Assembly: GCA_022605955.1 (NCBI GenBank)
Contig: JAKCOZ010000015.1
Coordinates: 3,725,287 to 3,789,286 of the forward strand
From: Rallus limicola
Lineage: Eukaryota; Chordata; Aves; Gruiformes; Rallidae
Reading direction: 5' to 3'
Length of the DNA stretch: 64,000 nucleotides
Each line of letters starts with the position of its first letter. Positions within the stretch are counted from its first letter, which is position 1. Below, piece after piece: positions 9,602 to 21,195 of this stretch. Below the pieces are notes generated by a model that saw only the letters and a list, made by a program, of their open reading frames with translations, made no database searches and was not told the DNA's origin. The position numbers and the translations under genes are program-made.

Positions 9602-11311
9602 GCACACATGCACACAGAAAGTCCTTCTCTTGGAACAAGAGCTAAAACTATAAAAGCAAGAAAATGTGGAAAGCAGGCCTGCAGCAGTGTGGGTTGATAT
9701 TCTGTCTTTAAATCATTCTGGCACTTGTTTTTTTCCCCTCGAGGTGGAAGTGGTAAGCATCAAGGCAGAACTGCAGTAGCCCTAAATCAGAACATGCCTC
9801 TGTTTCAGGGTTTACAAAGCAGACTCTCTGCATTCCCAAATAGCAGTCTTGGTGGTTCTCTACAGTGGTACAAAGACAGTTCCTGCACAGCTGTTCCCTG
9901 TATAGGAGCCAGCTTGCTTTCCTCCTCACCATGCATATTTTAGTGCCATGGACATATTCTGGTATGACCACTGCTTTGTTTTCTGGCCACATACCAGGTG
10001 GCTCCTAAACACGGAGAGTTTGAAGGATCCAAATCTACCATGCTACATATTCCAGAGAAGTGAAAACTCTATAATCCTCCTGAGTTTGTGGTATAAACTA
10101 AACTTTGGGAATTCCTTGCAATTTTAAGGGACTTTTCTTCCTCTTCTTTTTTTCTCTGAATCTGTATCCTACCCCTCTGCATCCTCTCATTATCCTTCCT
10201 TCCCTTTTCTTCCCCTATTGAGTTCTTTAGTCTGAAGATGAGGTGGAAGTGCTGTCTTCCTTCAAATCCCCCACCTTCCCCTCAGTTTTCCTCACTCTAC
10301 CAAGCCAAATTTTCTCTCCTTTTTTTTTTTTTCTCTCTCCTCCCCAACGTTACATCTCTCCACTTCTCTGTTCCCACATCTGAAATTCTCCTTTAAAGCA
10401 AGAGTCTCTGTCTTCTTGTGTCATTTTGATCTTCTCAGTGCTACCCATCAGGCTATTCCAAACAGACAGAAAAATATCTCTGGCCTGTTCATCCCAGTTA
10501 GTGTTACAGCAAAAGCAGGCAGCTGCAGCAAACCCTGAAAAATCAAAGAGAGCAGGGTATGTTCAAGGAGCACCCCACTTCCAAGCTAAAGGATGGTGAA
10601 TCACAGTGTGTGCAGCTAGCTCGCTGGGCAGCAACAAGATATTGTCATGATGCTGCACGTTGATATTCCTCACTGAACGCCAAAAACTGGCCATACCACC
10701 TCTGAAGAACCCCTTCTAATGTGGACTAAACAAGGAGCCCACAGAGAGGTGTTTCCCAGAAGGTGAGTCCTCCCAAGGAGACACTGGACGTTATTACAGC
10801 TGGACACATGTCTCTAGTGCAATTGCATGCATGTCCCAAGGTTAATTCTTCTATGAGCCGTGGGTGGCTGTGGCATTTTTCCAGAAGACAGACATCTGCC
10901 ACTGTTCCTGAATTATGGCCAAGGTAGCTCATGATTCATGCATGCCCACAGGCTTAATGCAGCAAGTGCTTGGCAGGGCTAAAGTGTCAAGCGTGGCAAA
11001 AAGACCGGCAAGAACAGCACCAGGTCATCACCCCTTCCATGTCAGTGGGGCATAAAATGGACAGGTTATCTCCACACACCAGTGAATGTAGTCTGTGTTT
11101 AAACATTCCAGCCACTTCTCTCACCCCCTAAACACATCCTGCCTTTCGCTGGGTATCATCCTGTTGCTGCAAGTGAAGGACTCCAGAAGTGATAGGTGCT
11201 GAAAAAGGAACACAGCCCAGTCACACCTTCCCTCCACAGTGCTCACAGCACCCACAGCCATGCCATAACAAGGTCTATGCATCAAACCAGTGAGTGTGCC
11301 TGCATGCACAC
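9599..11311. other. Intergenic stretch with pyrimidine-rich segment
   Basis: No gene recognised. From about 10130 to 10400 the plus strand is strongly pyrimidine-rich (C/T runs, including a T-run at 10320-10333). The rest is unremarkable. Confidence 0.5.
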
Positions 11312-12115
11312 TGGCCAGGCTGGAGAGCTGGGCAGTTAGAAACCAGATGAGGTTCAACAAAAGTAACTGTAAAGTCTTGCACCTGGGCAGGAATAACTGC
11401 TGGAATCAGGACAGGCTGGGGGTGACCTGCTGGAGAGGAGCTCTGTGGAGAAGGACCTGGGGGTGCTGGTGGGTGACAGGTTGGCCATGAGCCAGCAGTG
11501 TGCCCTGGGGCTGAGAGAGACAGTGGGATCCTGGGGGCATCAGGAGGAGTGTGGGCAGCAGGTCACAGGAGGGGATCCTCCCCCTCTGCTCTGCCCTGCT
11601 CAGGCCCCACCTGGAGTGTTGTGTCCAGTGCTGGGCTCCCTGGGATAAAAGGGACAGGGATCTCCTGGAGAGAGTCCAAAGAAGGGCTACAAAGATGCTG
11701 AAGGGCCTGGAGCATCTCCCATATGAGGAAAGACTGAGTAAGTTGGGACTGTTCAGCCTGGAGAAGAGAAGACTAAGGGGGGACCTAATTAAAGTCTATA
11801 ATTATCTTAAGCAGGGGATGCAGGGGGAATCAGCCAGCCCCTTTTCAGTGTCTGTGGGGACAGGACAAGGGGCAATGGCTGCAAGTTGGAGCAGAGGAAG
11901 TTCCCCACCAGCATGGGGAAGAACTTTTCCCCAGTGAGGGTGAGGGAGCCCTGGGCCAGGCTGCCCAGGGGGTGTGGAGTCTCCATCTCTGGAGAGATTC
12001 CAGCCCCGTCTGGACGCCGCCCTGTGCACTATGAGCTGGGAGCTGCTTTGGCAGGGGGCTGGACCCGATGATCTCTCAAGGTCCTTTCCAACCCCTACAA
12101 TTCTATGATTCTATG
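11312..12115 (+). mobile_element. CR1 LINE 3' fragment, about 800 bp
   Basis: The longest well-preserved young CR1 piece here. The ORF2 C-terminal end is open over 11551-11937, with [23 protein letters not shown] and [10 protein letters not shown], then the 3'UTR and the tail ATTCTATGATTCTATG. It is 5'-truncated. The body matches the 4.6 and 30 kb copies closely, but its last ~50 bp are of a different type. Confidence 0.93.
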
Positions 12116-12754
12116 CTGGACACCAGCAAATGAAGTCATGGTGCTAGCAATGTAAAGGTCACAGACGTGAAAAAAATGGGAATAATCAATAAGCATTCAT
12201 GTGAGAATATATTTACTGCTTTCCTGGAGACTGCTAATTATTATCTTCCTTGCTATCTCCCATTTTGCCTAAATGGCTCCTGCCACTTCCTAGCAGAGGT
12301 AACCTTTTGTTCTGGATGGTCCCTGAAGTTTGCCAGCTTCATAGTTTAGCAAAGGCTGTAGGGTTTTCTGTTCTGGTGGCAATGTTTTCTGAAAAATCCA
12401 GACCTTCTTCTTGTACCATGTGTCAAATTGTTCCTGCAATGGGGCAGCACTACCCTGTCTTACCTGGGGTTCAGGAAAGTGGAGTGGAATTTTCACTGTG
12501 ATTGATATGTTTTTGCCTTCAAACTGGCCTGAGCTCCCTTTGTCTTGTAGTGCAACAGAGGGGAGAAAAGCAGGATTTGAAAAAGAGTAAGGATCACAGT
12601 TTCTTTCTGTCCTCAATCCTGAAGGGAAAGAACTGAAAGAGACATTTCTGATAGGTGCAGAATGGGATTAGGGTCTGGCAGTGTGTTTTAGGAACAAAGG
12701 CTCCAGCAGTTCTGCTGCGATATTTTCACTACACAAGGCTATGAGAAATAATAG
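12116..12754. other. Intergenic stretch, nothing recognised
   Basis: No repeat or exon-like signal that I can name. Confidence 0.5.
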
Positions 12755-12860
12755 GTCCAATGGTTAAGCTAAGAGTATCAGGAGACCTTCCTTCTAGACC
12801 TAATTATATCAGAAATAATCTGTGCATCCTTAGGCAAATCCCTAGGTTACGGACTGCCAC
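12755..12860 (+). mobile_element. Probable MIR fossil
   Basis: CAATGGTTAAGCTAAGAGTA, then 'TTAGGCAAATCCCTAGGTTA', corresponds to the MIR 5' part (GTGGTTAAGAGCA...) and the CTTGGGCAAGT core. Very diverged. Confidence 0.4.
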
Positions 12861-14299
12861 AGATTTCCAGTCAGGAGGATGTTTAGATGCCTCTAAAGCT
12901 CTGAGAAGCACAGATGAAAAACATTGTTGTCATCACGTGGCACTGTTCACTCACAAGATTCCTGCATGTGAAACTTCTGTCCAAAGCTGATGGCCAAAGT
13001 TTGCAATGCTTTATTACATTCTGAATTGCCACTTTATTAGTTGAACAACAATATCTGCGAACACTCTATTTTATAAGCTCCATGATACTTTCTGCTGGTA
13101 TTGGCTTACAGTTTCTCAAGTCTATCTAAGTTTCTAAGTATGTTTATCACAAAATGAAAATCAATAAGGTGGACTTTTTTTAAAAAATGGCAGTATTGTA
13201 TACTTAGATAGAAGGGCAAGGAATCCTGTGCATCTGTACTGCTTTTAAAACTACCTGACAATAAGTTCTCATCCTTGGCATAGAAATTGAGCTGTTCAGT
13301 AGCTACATTGTTTGGGCTACATACAGTGTGAAGCCGTTTCCTCAATCAACCCTCACTCCAGGTCTGTTTGCTGACTCTGGCTACCACCATAGTGTTGCAA
13401 AGAAAAGAGGTATCCAGATATCAACATGATTCAAGGGCCTGGGAGACGGCGAGGGAGAAAAAGGGTATTTTCCGAATCAGTTCCCCATGAAATCACTGGA
13501 ACTAGCGTTGTCCTGGGGGATAATAGAATGGATCATTAGGTGCCTTAAAAAGTTCACATTGGATTTTGAAGCCACCCTGCAAGATGAAAAATCAGTAGTT
13601 TAGGCAAATAAATAAAAGTCAGTGAATCCTCTTTAAGCTGTGAACACGGGGGCAAAAGGGTTGTAAGAAGAAAGAGATTCCATTCTTCACAAATGATACG
13701 TTCTTCAACTTCCCTCCCCCTCCCTTTCCATCTCAAATCCTTCTTTCTGGTGATTTAATCACATAAGATACTGTAAATCAAATTGCTTCCTTTTCTCTTC
13801 AAGTATGAGTTAGCTCTTAATTAGGCTATTGGGCAAAAATGAAACGCATCCTATTAATAGCTTGGGATATCCTTTGTGTTAATGTAAAGGTTACAAACTC
13901 TTTTCAGCGTTTCAGGAGTGCGATTCTGCTCTCACAGACAGATGCTTTACCTATTGCTGAATTCACTGGCATTCATTCTGATTTACGTGCACATAAAAGG
14001 AAGACTAATCAGGCCCATAGTATTTAATTTTTCTATTTCCAGCTTCTCTTCAGATAAAAGAAGTGGATACGTGGGGCTAAATGTCAAGGTGAGTGACCTG
14101 ATCACTTGGGCTCAGTTATTTTCATTCTGTGCTTTCCCTGTCTGCATGGCAAGGTACAATCTGACATGTTCAGGTGATTCTCAGACCTAATGAGAAGATG
14201 CAACATATGTATGGAGGTGATTGGACATTGTCCTGAGATAGTGTCTCAGCATGGCAAACAGGCATTGCTCCACGATAACATGAATTAGCGTCGCCATGC
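12861..14299. other. Intergenic stretch with possible conserved element
   Basis: No gene. The segment 13810-14080 has a homeobox-like composition (TTAATTAGG, ATTAATAG, CTAATCAGG), low repeat content and even base use, the look of a conserved noncoding element. This is appearance only. Confidence 0.35.
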
Positions 14300-15626
14300 T
14301 GTAATGGTTGAGCCCTGGCTATAGGCCAGACGCCCACCAAAATCAGTCTGTTCCTCCCCTTCTTAGTTGGACAGGGGAGAAATAATATAATTGGGCGGCT
14401 CAAGAGGCAAACTCGTTAATGAGGCGGCAAAACAGACTCAGCACAGAGTGCTGAACAGAAAGTTATCTCATTTATTACACTAAAGAGAAAAACAGTGAAA
14501 AAGAACCAGAGTCAGGAGTGCAACCAACAACCTCAAAACAAATGCAACCAGGCAAACACTTTCCCCCCAACTCCCTCCTCTCAGGCTTTAGTTAGAAGTT
14601 TGCTCCCTTCTTCCCTCCCGGTCGCAGCCCAGCAGGGGCAGGGACTGGGGAAATGGGGGTCTGGGGAACACCTTCCCCCCACCCCTCCACTCTAAAGCAG
14701 ACTGCCCTTGAGCCAGGAGTTTGCTCCCTTCTTCCCCTCTCCTGCTCGCAGCACAGGACGGGGGGGCAGGGACTGGGAGATGGGGCTTCGGTCAGTCCCT
14801 TGCAAGATGGTTTCCTTCTCGGCCGGGGTGGGGGCATCCATTCCACACAGCCTCCCCCTGCTGCACCCCAGGATCTCACCCACCAGAGCCAGTCCTCCAG
14901 GAACTTTCTCCAAGGCAAATCTCTTCCCCCCGGGCTTCATCTCTGCTCTGGCAGGCAGCGATCAATCCCAGTGTCTCTCAGGCCCAGCCCTGCACGGGGC
15001 TGTGATGCCTCCCCCAGCAAACCTGTCTGGCTCATCTCTGTAGGTCGCTGGTGCTGGCAGGGGCTCATCCCAGCGTCAGTCACGGCATCTTCTCTCTGTC
15101 TCCGCCGGCTCCATCCAGCGTGGAGCCTCCCCCGGGCAGGTCGGGTCTCTGCCTCCTCCATGGCTCCTTTCCTCCGGCTCCTCCCCGTGCTTCAGCTGGG
15201 GCTGCAGGGGCATCTCTGGCCCGGGTACCTGGGCGCCTCCTCCCCCGGCCTTCCCGGCCTGTTGTGTCTGTCAGCTGCTCACATTCAGATGCAAATAGAC
15301 ATCCCAATGCCCTGAACGGGACAAACTTTGCGGCCTTCCTGGCACTCGGTGTTCTGGTGGAGCCTTTGTCTCCTCTCTGTGACTCTCAGAGGCGCTATCA
15401 GCAGCCTGCAGAAGACTCCAGCAGCCGTTTTCTGCAGCCCCTGGCCCTCTCTCAGTACCCAACTATGCACAACTGCAACACATGCCTTAACAGCACCAAA
15501 AGATGTGATGACACGACATCGTGCTGTGATGGCATCTCCTTATGGGGAAAAGCTACCCTGCTCGTGTGGTCGGGTAGCCAGGCAGAGGAATGGAGCCTCT
15601 TGCAGCTTCTAGTTGACACCACGACA
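14300..15626 (-). mobile_element. Solo LTR of an avian endogenous retrovirus, minus strand
   Basis: In minus orientation the element starts TGTCGTGGT (15626) and ends ACCATTACA (14300), an imperfect terminal inverted repeat of retroviral LTR type. An AATAAA polyadenylation signal lies at 14476-14471, leaving about 170 bp of R/U5 before the 3' end. The remaining ~1.15 kb would be U3, which is long and very G-rich (minus strand) at 14560-15300, with an internal ~65-bp direct duplication (14597-14658 and 14718-14785). No primer-binding site, gag, pol or env follows, so it is a solo LTR. I cannot see a matching target-site duplication. Confidence 0.65.
14597..14785. repeat. Direct duplication inside the LTR
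   Basis: Two ~62-68 bp copies start AGTTTGCTCCCTTCTTCCC and end GGGACTGGG(A/G)A-ATGGGG, at 14597-14658 and 14718-14785, separated by ~60 bp. Repeats of this size in U3 often carry enhancer sites; here this is inference. Confidence 0.7.
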
Positions 15627-17854
15627 GTGTTGGCTGGCTTAGCTACGCAGGGACTTGGCTGAACCCCCTGGCACAGATCTAAAGCAGATGTGGAAGCGAT
15701 GGGAGTCGACTCCGTCTGACAAAGCCAGCATAAGAGTGGAACTTCTCCCAGGTTGGCCTGGGATAATGATAATATATGTCTTCATTTTACAGCTGATTAA
15801 ATAAATGCACAGAGTTATTGTCAGCATCCAGAAATACAAACTAAGAATTCTGGTGCCTCTAGACAATGCTGACTAATATTTACTGCTAAGCTTATTCTTT
15901 ACTGGGAGATATTTACCAAGACTCACATAAGCCTCAGTTATGAAAAATTCTTCCGAGTGAGGATTTTTCATAGGATGATTGAAGATGTCCAAGGGAAAGG
16001 TGCAAACTTCGCAGACTCCTTTCACAACACAGATTTGAGTTGCTTAGTCTCTTGAATCCTGTTTCAAATCAATCACTGCAGTTTAGGATAGCTCTTTGGA
16101 ATGAAAAGTAAAGCCCTATCCAAGACACTGTACTACTACAAACTCCCAACAGAGCAAAGCAGACCTAACATTTATGCTCAGAAGTAGGTCCTTTTCCACT
16201 GCTAGCTGTTTTTCATGTGAGCAGTATAAAGCAAAATGGAAATGATTCCTGCACTAGCTAGTGTGACTCGGCTTATAACATCAAACGGGAACCCAGAGAA
16301 CAAAACATTAGTTTCATGCTAGCTAGCTACAGTAAACAACATTAGACTGGCTGAGAGCTGTAGTTGGGGCCCAAGCAAAACAAGGTCTTTGCTAAACAAC
16401 ATCAACACAGTAACTAAAATGTGAATAACTAAATCATACACTGTGCAAACTGAACTAGCAAATGAAAGTAAAGCGCTGAATTATTTGAATGCTCTTCAAA
16501 CCCAATTTAAATTTCACCCACTACTGAGACCTCCATTTACTGGCATCATAACTAATAATGGGAATGCTGCTGAAACGTCAGTTTTAGCGAGAAGCCCATT
16601 AAGAGAATGAGAAAAAAAGAGACATCATACAAGAAAACCAGCCGTTTACAACATGGCATATAAGCTCCTTGCATAGAAATACAAAATAGCAGGAAATAAA
16701 AGCCAGGCAGTAAACTGTCCTTTTTCCAACACATTCAGTAATCACATCCATCCAGAGCTTCACACAGGAAGCCCTGAATATAAATATTCTACAGCAGATG
16801 CTGCACTGGCATTAAAGTTCCCTGTTGGGGGACTGGATGATTCAAAGGGTAGTAGAAAATCTGTACGGCTTTAAGATATTGGTCTGAAACCAGCCCAGGT
16901 TAATTTTGGTATGAAAGTCATTTCCATCTGAGAGGATATTTTAGCCTGCTGGAAATGAAATGGAGGTCTACTATGTCCCAGTCTCAGCTGGCAGCTCTAC
17001 AGACATGCTGATATATCAGGGAGACTGATCTGTTCCTAAAGGTTTGTGGCTTGGGTAAGCATGGAGCTGTTCAGGAGGCAGGCGTTCCTACGCATGTATG
17101 CTATTACTCCAAATTAAAGGTTATGGAGACTGAACAAATCCCTGCATGGCAGCTGAACTGTGTGCACATCTCTATCCTCTGCCCCCAGCTGCAAGGTAAA
17201 ATATGCCAGCATAAGCCAGCAGTGAGAGGAAAGCTGGTGCCAGGGGTGTTTGCCCATGGCCTCTTACCAAGGGTGAATCGCCCCTTTTGGTGCCTGTGTC
17301 AGGTTTGCCTAGAGACTCAACCAAAGTGAACATTGAGCAGGAAAGGTTGCACAAAGAGCTGAGATCAAGCATCACAACACCCCATGGTTGAACATTTATA
17401 GAAATATGTTTTCTTCTTTCCTTGCTCTGCTCCAGTTCCTGCCAGCAAGGATCCCAAAGCCCCAGAGAGTGCTAGAACACTCCATGACTTCTCTAAACAC
17501 TGCCAGCTGTGCAATCTTGGGATTTTCAAGTGCTTCATTTCACATTTTCCCACGTTACCTCCCATCAACCATTTTCTCGCCCGTTCCCCTGACATATTTT
17601 GTGTATTTTTGAAGGAATTGCCTAGCAGATTCTTTGAAGTTAACAGCATTTCTGATGTAAGTGTCATAAAACCCACTGTTACTCTGCATGCAGCCTTGCT
17701 CTTAGTCACTAGGGAGCTGAGAAACTACACCCAGGGTCTTTGCAAGTGACCTACCCCTGTAAGAATCTGGTGACCCTAAGAATTACCTCCTCACCGCTCA
17801 TCTGTTTCAATGCATGGGACCTTCTTATGCAGCTTGAGCAGCTGAAGAGTCAAA
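15627..17854. other. Intergenic stretch, mostly unique
   Basis: No gene. A weak MIR-like tail (CTTCATTTTACAGCTGATTA) lies at about 15778-15815. A local cluster of CTAG-containing words occurs at 16195-16330, including the palindromes CACTAGCTAGTG (16252-16263) and GCTAGCTAGC (near 16319). Confidence 0.45.
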
Positions 17855-18030
17855 CCCTTTGATAGGAGATTTTTATCAATGGCTTTCCAAGGTCTAAACA
17901 GATAGAAATGTCATATGCATTGATTTTATCAGGTCCCTAACTGACCTCACCATAGAGAGTAATTAGGTTAGTCTGGTATGAGCTGTTTTATGTACAGTTC
18001 TCTTGATCTTCCTTTATTTATAAATCTTGC
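17855..18030 (-). mobile_element. Ancient CR1 reverse-transcriptase fragment
   Basis: On the minus strand a broken translation reads approximately YQTNLITLYGEV, then DKINAYDISICLDLGKP, which aligns by eye to the CR1 ORF2 segment TNLI-FYD-V---VD-G--VDVVYLDF-KAFD. It is degraded, with stops, and detached from any 3' end. It is a fossil of the RT palm region. Confidence 0.55.
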
Positions 18031-19170
18031 TATTTCAGCCTATTCCATCAAACTGTCTTTTATAATAGGCTCCACAGGGCTCAGCTCTCCTCTCACAGGA
18101 GGGTAAGTCAGGAATGTTTGTATTCAGTGAATGCTTCCCACCCCAGTTTGAAACCATAGTCCTAATGATTAGACTCAGACCTCGCAGTCTTGTCAAATAC
18201 TGAAGCTAAACTAAATGAGTGATGCTTATATGCTTATAACTTCTTTTTTTTTAATTTTTTTTAAGCTGGGTTAACATGAGATATCTTCTAACACGAACAA
18301 ATTGCTGGCAACACAAAACATTACACTTACATTGGCTGGTCTACTGCCCCTCGTCTACTATGTCCCTAAAATATCCCAAGGCAGATATGCCACATTGCAC
18401 ACAATATGCTTATTAGCACAGTTAGGAGCCATTAGGGAGAACTAGCAGAAGTGCTGTTAAAAGGCCCGATGATGATAAAAAAAAAAAAAGTCTGTTGCCA
18501 CTCAAGAAATGCAAATATGATATTGTAGATGGCATAAACAGACTGGGCTTATGCCCATTATGGATACTACAGGAAGGAAGAATTTGGTGTCAGCATCCAG
18601 CAAGTTGGGAGCTCCCTTACCCCACTGGAATGCAAATTATTTGAACCTGGTAATTTATTAGGTCCACATTTTTTAAACATAGTCAGCATGAACCTGATTT
18701 CTCAGCTTGTAAACTCATCAGGGCAAGGACAGCCTGCAGAGCTGAGTTCAGGGGATCCTGATCCCAACTGGTGTTACAGAACAGCAATAATGAAAAGCCA
18801 GTGACACTGGACAATGCTTCATCCATTGTGCATGCTTGTAGCTTGTTTATTTAGTCATCATCACCATCCTTCTTAAGACAAATGTACTCACAAATTGTCT
18901 CTCACAAATTGGTATTTCTTGCACCAGTAAACTTCATAGAGAGTCTCTCCAGCGGGGTTATGACATCTTTCTGCATATTCTCAGTTATGGTGTTTTTATC
19001 AATTAAGCAGAGTTACACAATTCTACATGTCCAAACGGCTGACAAGGGGAGGCTACACGCTGATCCACTCCAGTTGTCTAATGAGCAAAGCTGGAGATGG
19101 AAGAGATTTGCTGAAAGCTGGCTAGGGTTGCTCATTCTGAAAAGAGCCCAACTCCCAGTATGCATCGTCT
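18031..19170. other. Intergenic stretch, nothing recognised
   Basis: AT-leaning, with T and A runs near 18245 and 18478. No gene or named repeat. Confidence 0.5.
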
Positions 19171-19957
19171 TGTCGGGGAAGGCAGCAGGCCTGCCTGCGG
19201 CCTAGCTCTCCTCACAGCAGACACAGGCCCTGCAGCGGCCTAGCTCTCCTCACAGCAGACACAGGCCCTGCAGCGGCCTAGCTCTCCTCACAGCAGACAT
19301 GGTCCCTGCAGCGGCCTAGCTCTCCTCACAGCAGACACAGGCCCTGACAATATCCTTGTGTTCCCATGAGACAGGAAAGTTCCTCATGCTGAGAGGATTT
19401 TGATAGTCACCTTCTCAAAACAAGGCAGCCTTGAACATGGGTACAAACTGCTCTAACCAAGAAGTTATGGGAAGGTACTTGGGAGTAAATGAACATGTTA
19501 AGGACCAGCCATAATAGATGGTCAAAACAGCAGGTGTGTGGATGCTTTTAGGCATCAAAGGTAAACTAACCATGTTTAGCTATAAGCTATGTTAATCAGA
19601 ACTCGTTATAATCACTAACCAATCAGTGGGGTGTGAACAATGTGTGTAACCAATTAGCAGTTTTTTAGCTTGCCATGTTTGCAGTAACAAATGTATGTAA
19701 TCTGTGTGATTTCACCCAAGAAATGGCTTCACCTAAAATTCATATTGAACTGTGCGTTGCCCATCGCCAATCTCCACATCATCTATCTGGATGGGACTTG
19801 GCAAGGTGAAGTTGAGGTACAAAGCTTACATTGGTGTTGTCTTCAAGGCACAAAGACATCTCACTCCAGAGCTCTGTGAACTGTCCGTAGCCCATCGACA
19901 ACAGTTGGTCTGTGTCTGCAAATTAGCTCTGTTTCCTTCTCTCCTACTTCCCTGACA
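19171..19957 (+). mobile_element. Solo LTR with internal tandem repeats, plus strand
   Basis: The element begins TGTCGGGGAAG and ends CTTCCCTGACA, inverted termini that match at 10 of 11 positions with the TG...CA ends of a retroviral LTR. Length 787 bp. Near its 5' end, in what would be U3, lie four 38-bp tandem repeats (19197-19348). CCAAT-type boxes follow (CCAATCAGTGGGG near 19619; CCAATTAG near 19650). No primer-binding site or viral gene follows, and no canonical AATAAA is seen. Flanks show no obvious target-site duplication. Confidence 0.65.
19197..19348. repeat. Four 38-bp tandem repeats in the LTR
   Basis: Units start at 19197, 19235, 19273 and 19311. Each contains GCGGCCTAGC and CTCACAGCAGACACAGG. 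Unit 3 differs at a few bases (ACATGGTCC) and unit 4 departs at its last bases. Near-identity suggests recent amplification. Confidence 0.93.
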
Positions 19958-20734
19958 AAATTCCATTCAAACAGCAATTAACAGGTCTTCCCATCACTGC
20001 TTGCTCTCTCCTGAGCTGTTGGAAAATGATCTGCTCTTTGGCAAGTATTGTATTTGTTTGTCAGGGGCTTCCTTACAAGAACATGGCCTGCACAGAGGGA
20101 GCCCTCTGGGAGCTGGCTCTGGGACAAGGCTTGGCAGGAAGCAGTAGTGCTGCAGGGGGGTAGGGTACGGGCTGTGGCCAGGGGTTTGGAAGTCTGGAGA
20201 AAACACATATGCATGGAAGAACCGACTTGAGAAAGATCTCAGCTGGAGTGCTGCTTTCTCATATTCTGCTTTTGGACCACCTCTCTTGGCAGGAATAAAA
20301 ACTGCAGTAGTGAGGAGTGCACTTCAGCCTTGGGGTTCACTATGCTCAGACCATCACAGCACTCACTATGTTCAGACCATTTGATTAACTCCAAAGGAAA
20401 GTCTGCTGTGCCAAAACCCTCGCACTCCCTTGGTAGTTCTTGGATACAGGAACTTATGCCTCTTATACTACCCCTCCTAAAGAGATCTCAAGAGATTTGT
20501 TTTATGCTCAAACAGTGGTGGCAATTTTTATTGTACTTTGTGTAGTAGCTGGAGATTCTGTTAGGAAAAAAAGGGCATTTCCTTCTTCTCAGGGTTCTCA
20601 TGCAGCCACATGAAGTTCACAGTGTTGGAACCCAGGATGCAAACCTGAAGAATAAGCAATTTGTTATTTTTAACCCAAGTGGGTGAAATTCAGAGCTCTA
20701 ACAGTTTTTGAATAGCAAGGCTTTATTACATTAG
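19958..20734. other. Intergenic stretch, nothing recognised
   Basis: A short direct repeat (CACTATGYTCAGACCAT at 20338 and 20364) is the only structure seen. No gene. Confidence 0.5.
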
Positions 20735-20825
20735 ATATCACTGAGACTTGGAAAGTAAGACTGGAAGAGACCTTGGAAGAGCATCTAGCACACCCCCTGG
20801 CCCCAAAGAAGAGTACTTCTATCTA
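20735..20825 (-). mobile_element. Old CR1 3' end, short fragment
   Basis: AGACTGGAAGAGACCTTGGA followed by GCATCTAGCACACCCCCTGG matches the reverse complement of a CR1 3' end (GGACTGGAAGGGACCTC...CATCTAGTCCAACCCCCTG). Diverged and without a clear tail. Confidence 0.55.
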
Positions 20826-21055
20826 AGCCCTAACTTCTACAGTCAGTAGCTCTAACTGACATTTATTTAGTGATGACAAACATATTAGCTTTGGACAGCA
20901 GTTTTCTTACATAAAACAAGCTAGTATTTAAAATTAGCTGACAGTTTTGATGTGTATCTGCTCAGTGATCAGTGGTTAAGAGGATGCACATTGCCCAAGA
21001 ACTAATGTTCTGACCTAACCCTAGGCTATAATTCTACCCCTTTGGTATTTATCAG

Positions 21056-21195
21056 AGTTTCTGGGAACTCTCTTAATCTAACATAGCTCTAAAATGGAAT
21101 CCCAGTGCATCTTGGACTAATCCCCTATCTTCAATCATAGAATCACAGAATCACAGAATCTCAGGCTGGTTTGTGTTGAAAGGGACCTCAAAGCC
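21056..21195 (-). repeat. Arm 1 of a CR1-plus-flank inverted duplication
   Basis: This is a reverse-complement match to 23264-23395. From left to right it holds ~75 bp of non-CR1 flank (including GGAATCCCAGTGCATCTTGG), then a CR1 tail with three ATAGAAT/CACAGAAT units, then ~40 bp of CR1 3' end on the minus strand. Only a few base differences and one extra tail unit distinguish the arms. Confidence 0.88.

Noticed and set aside
14300..15626. A complete endogenous retrovirus
   Set aside because: No primer-binding site, gag, pol or env sequence on either side; only a single LTR is present.
19197..19348. CRISPR-like array
   Set aside because: Units are directly contiguous with no spacers, inside an LTR of a vertebrate genome.
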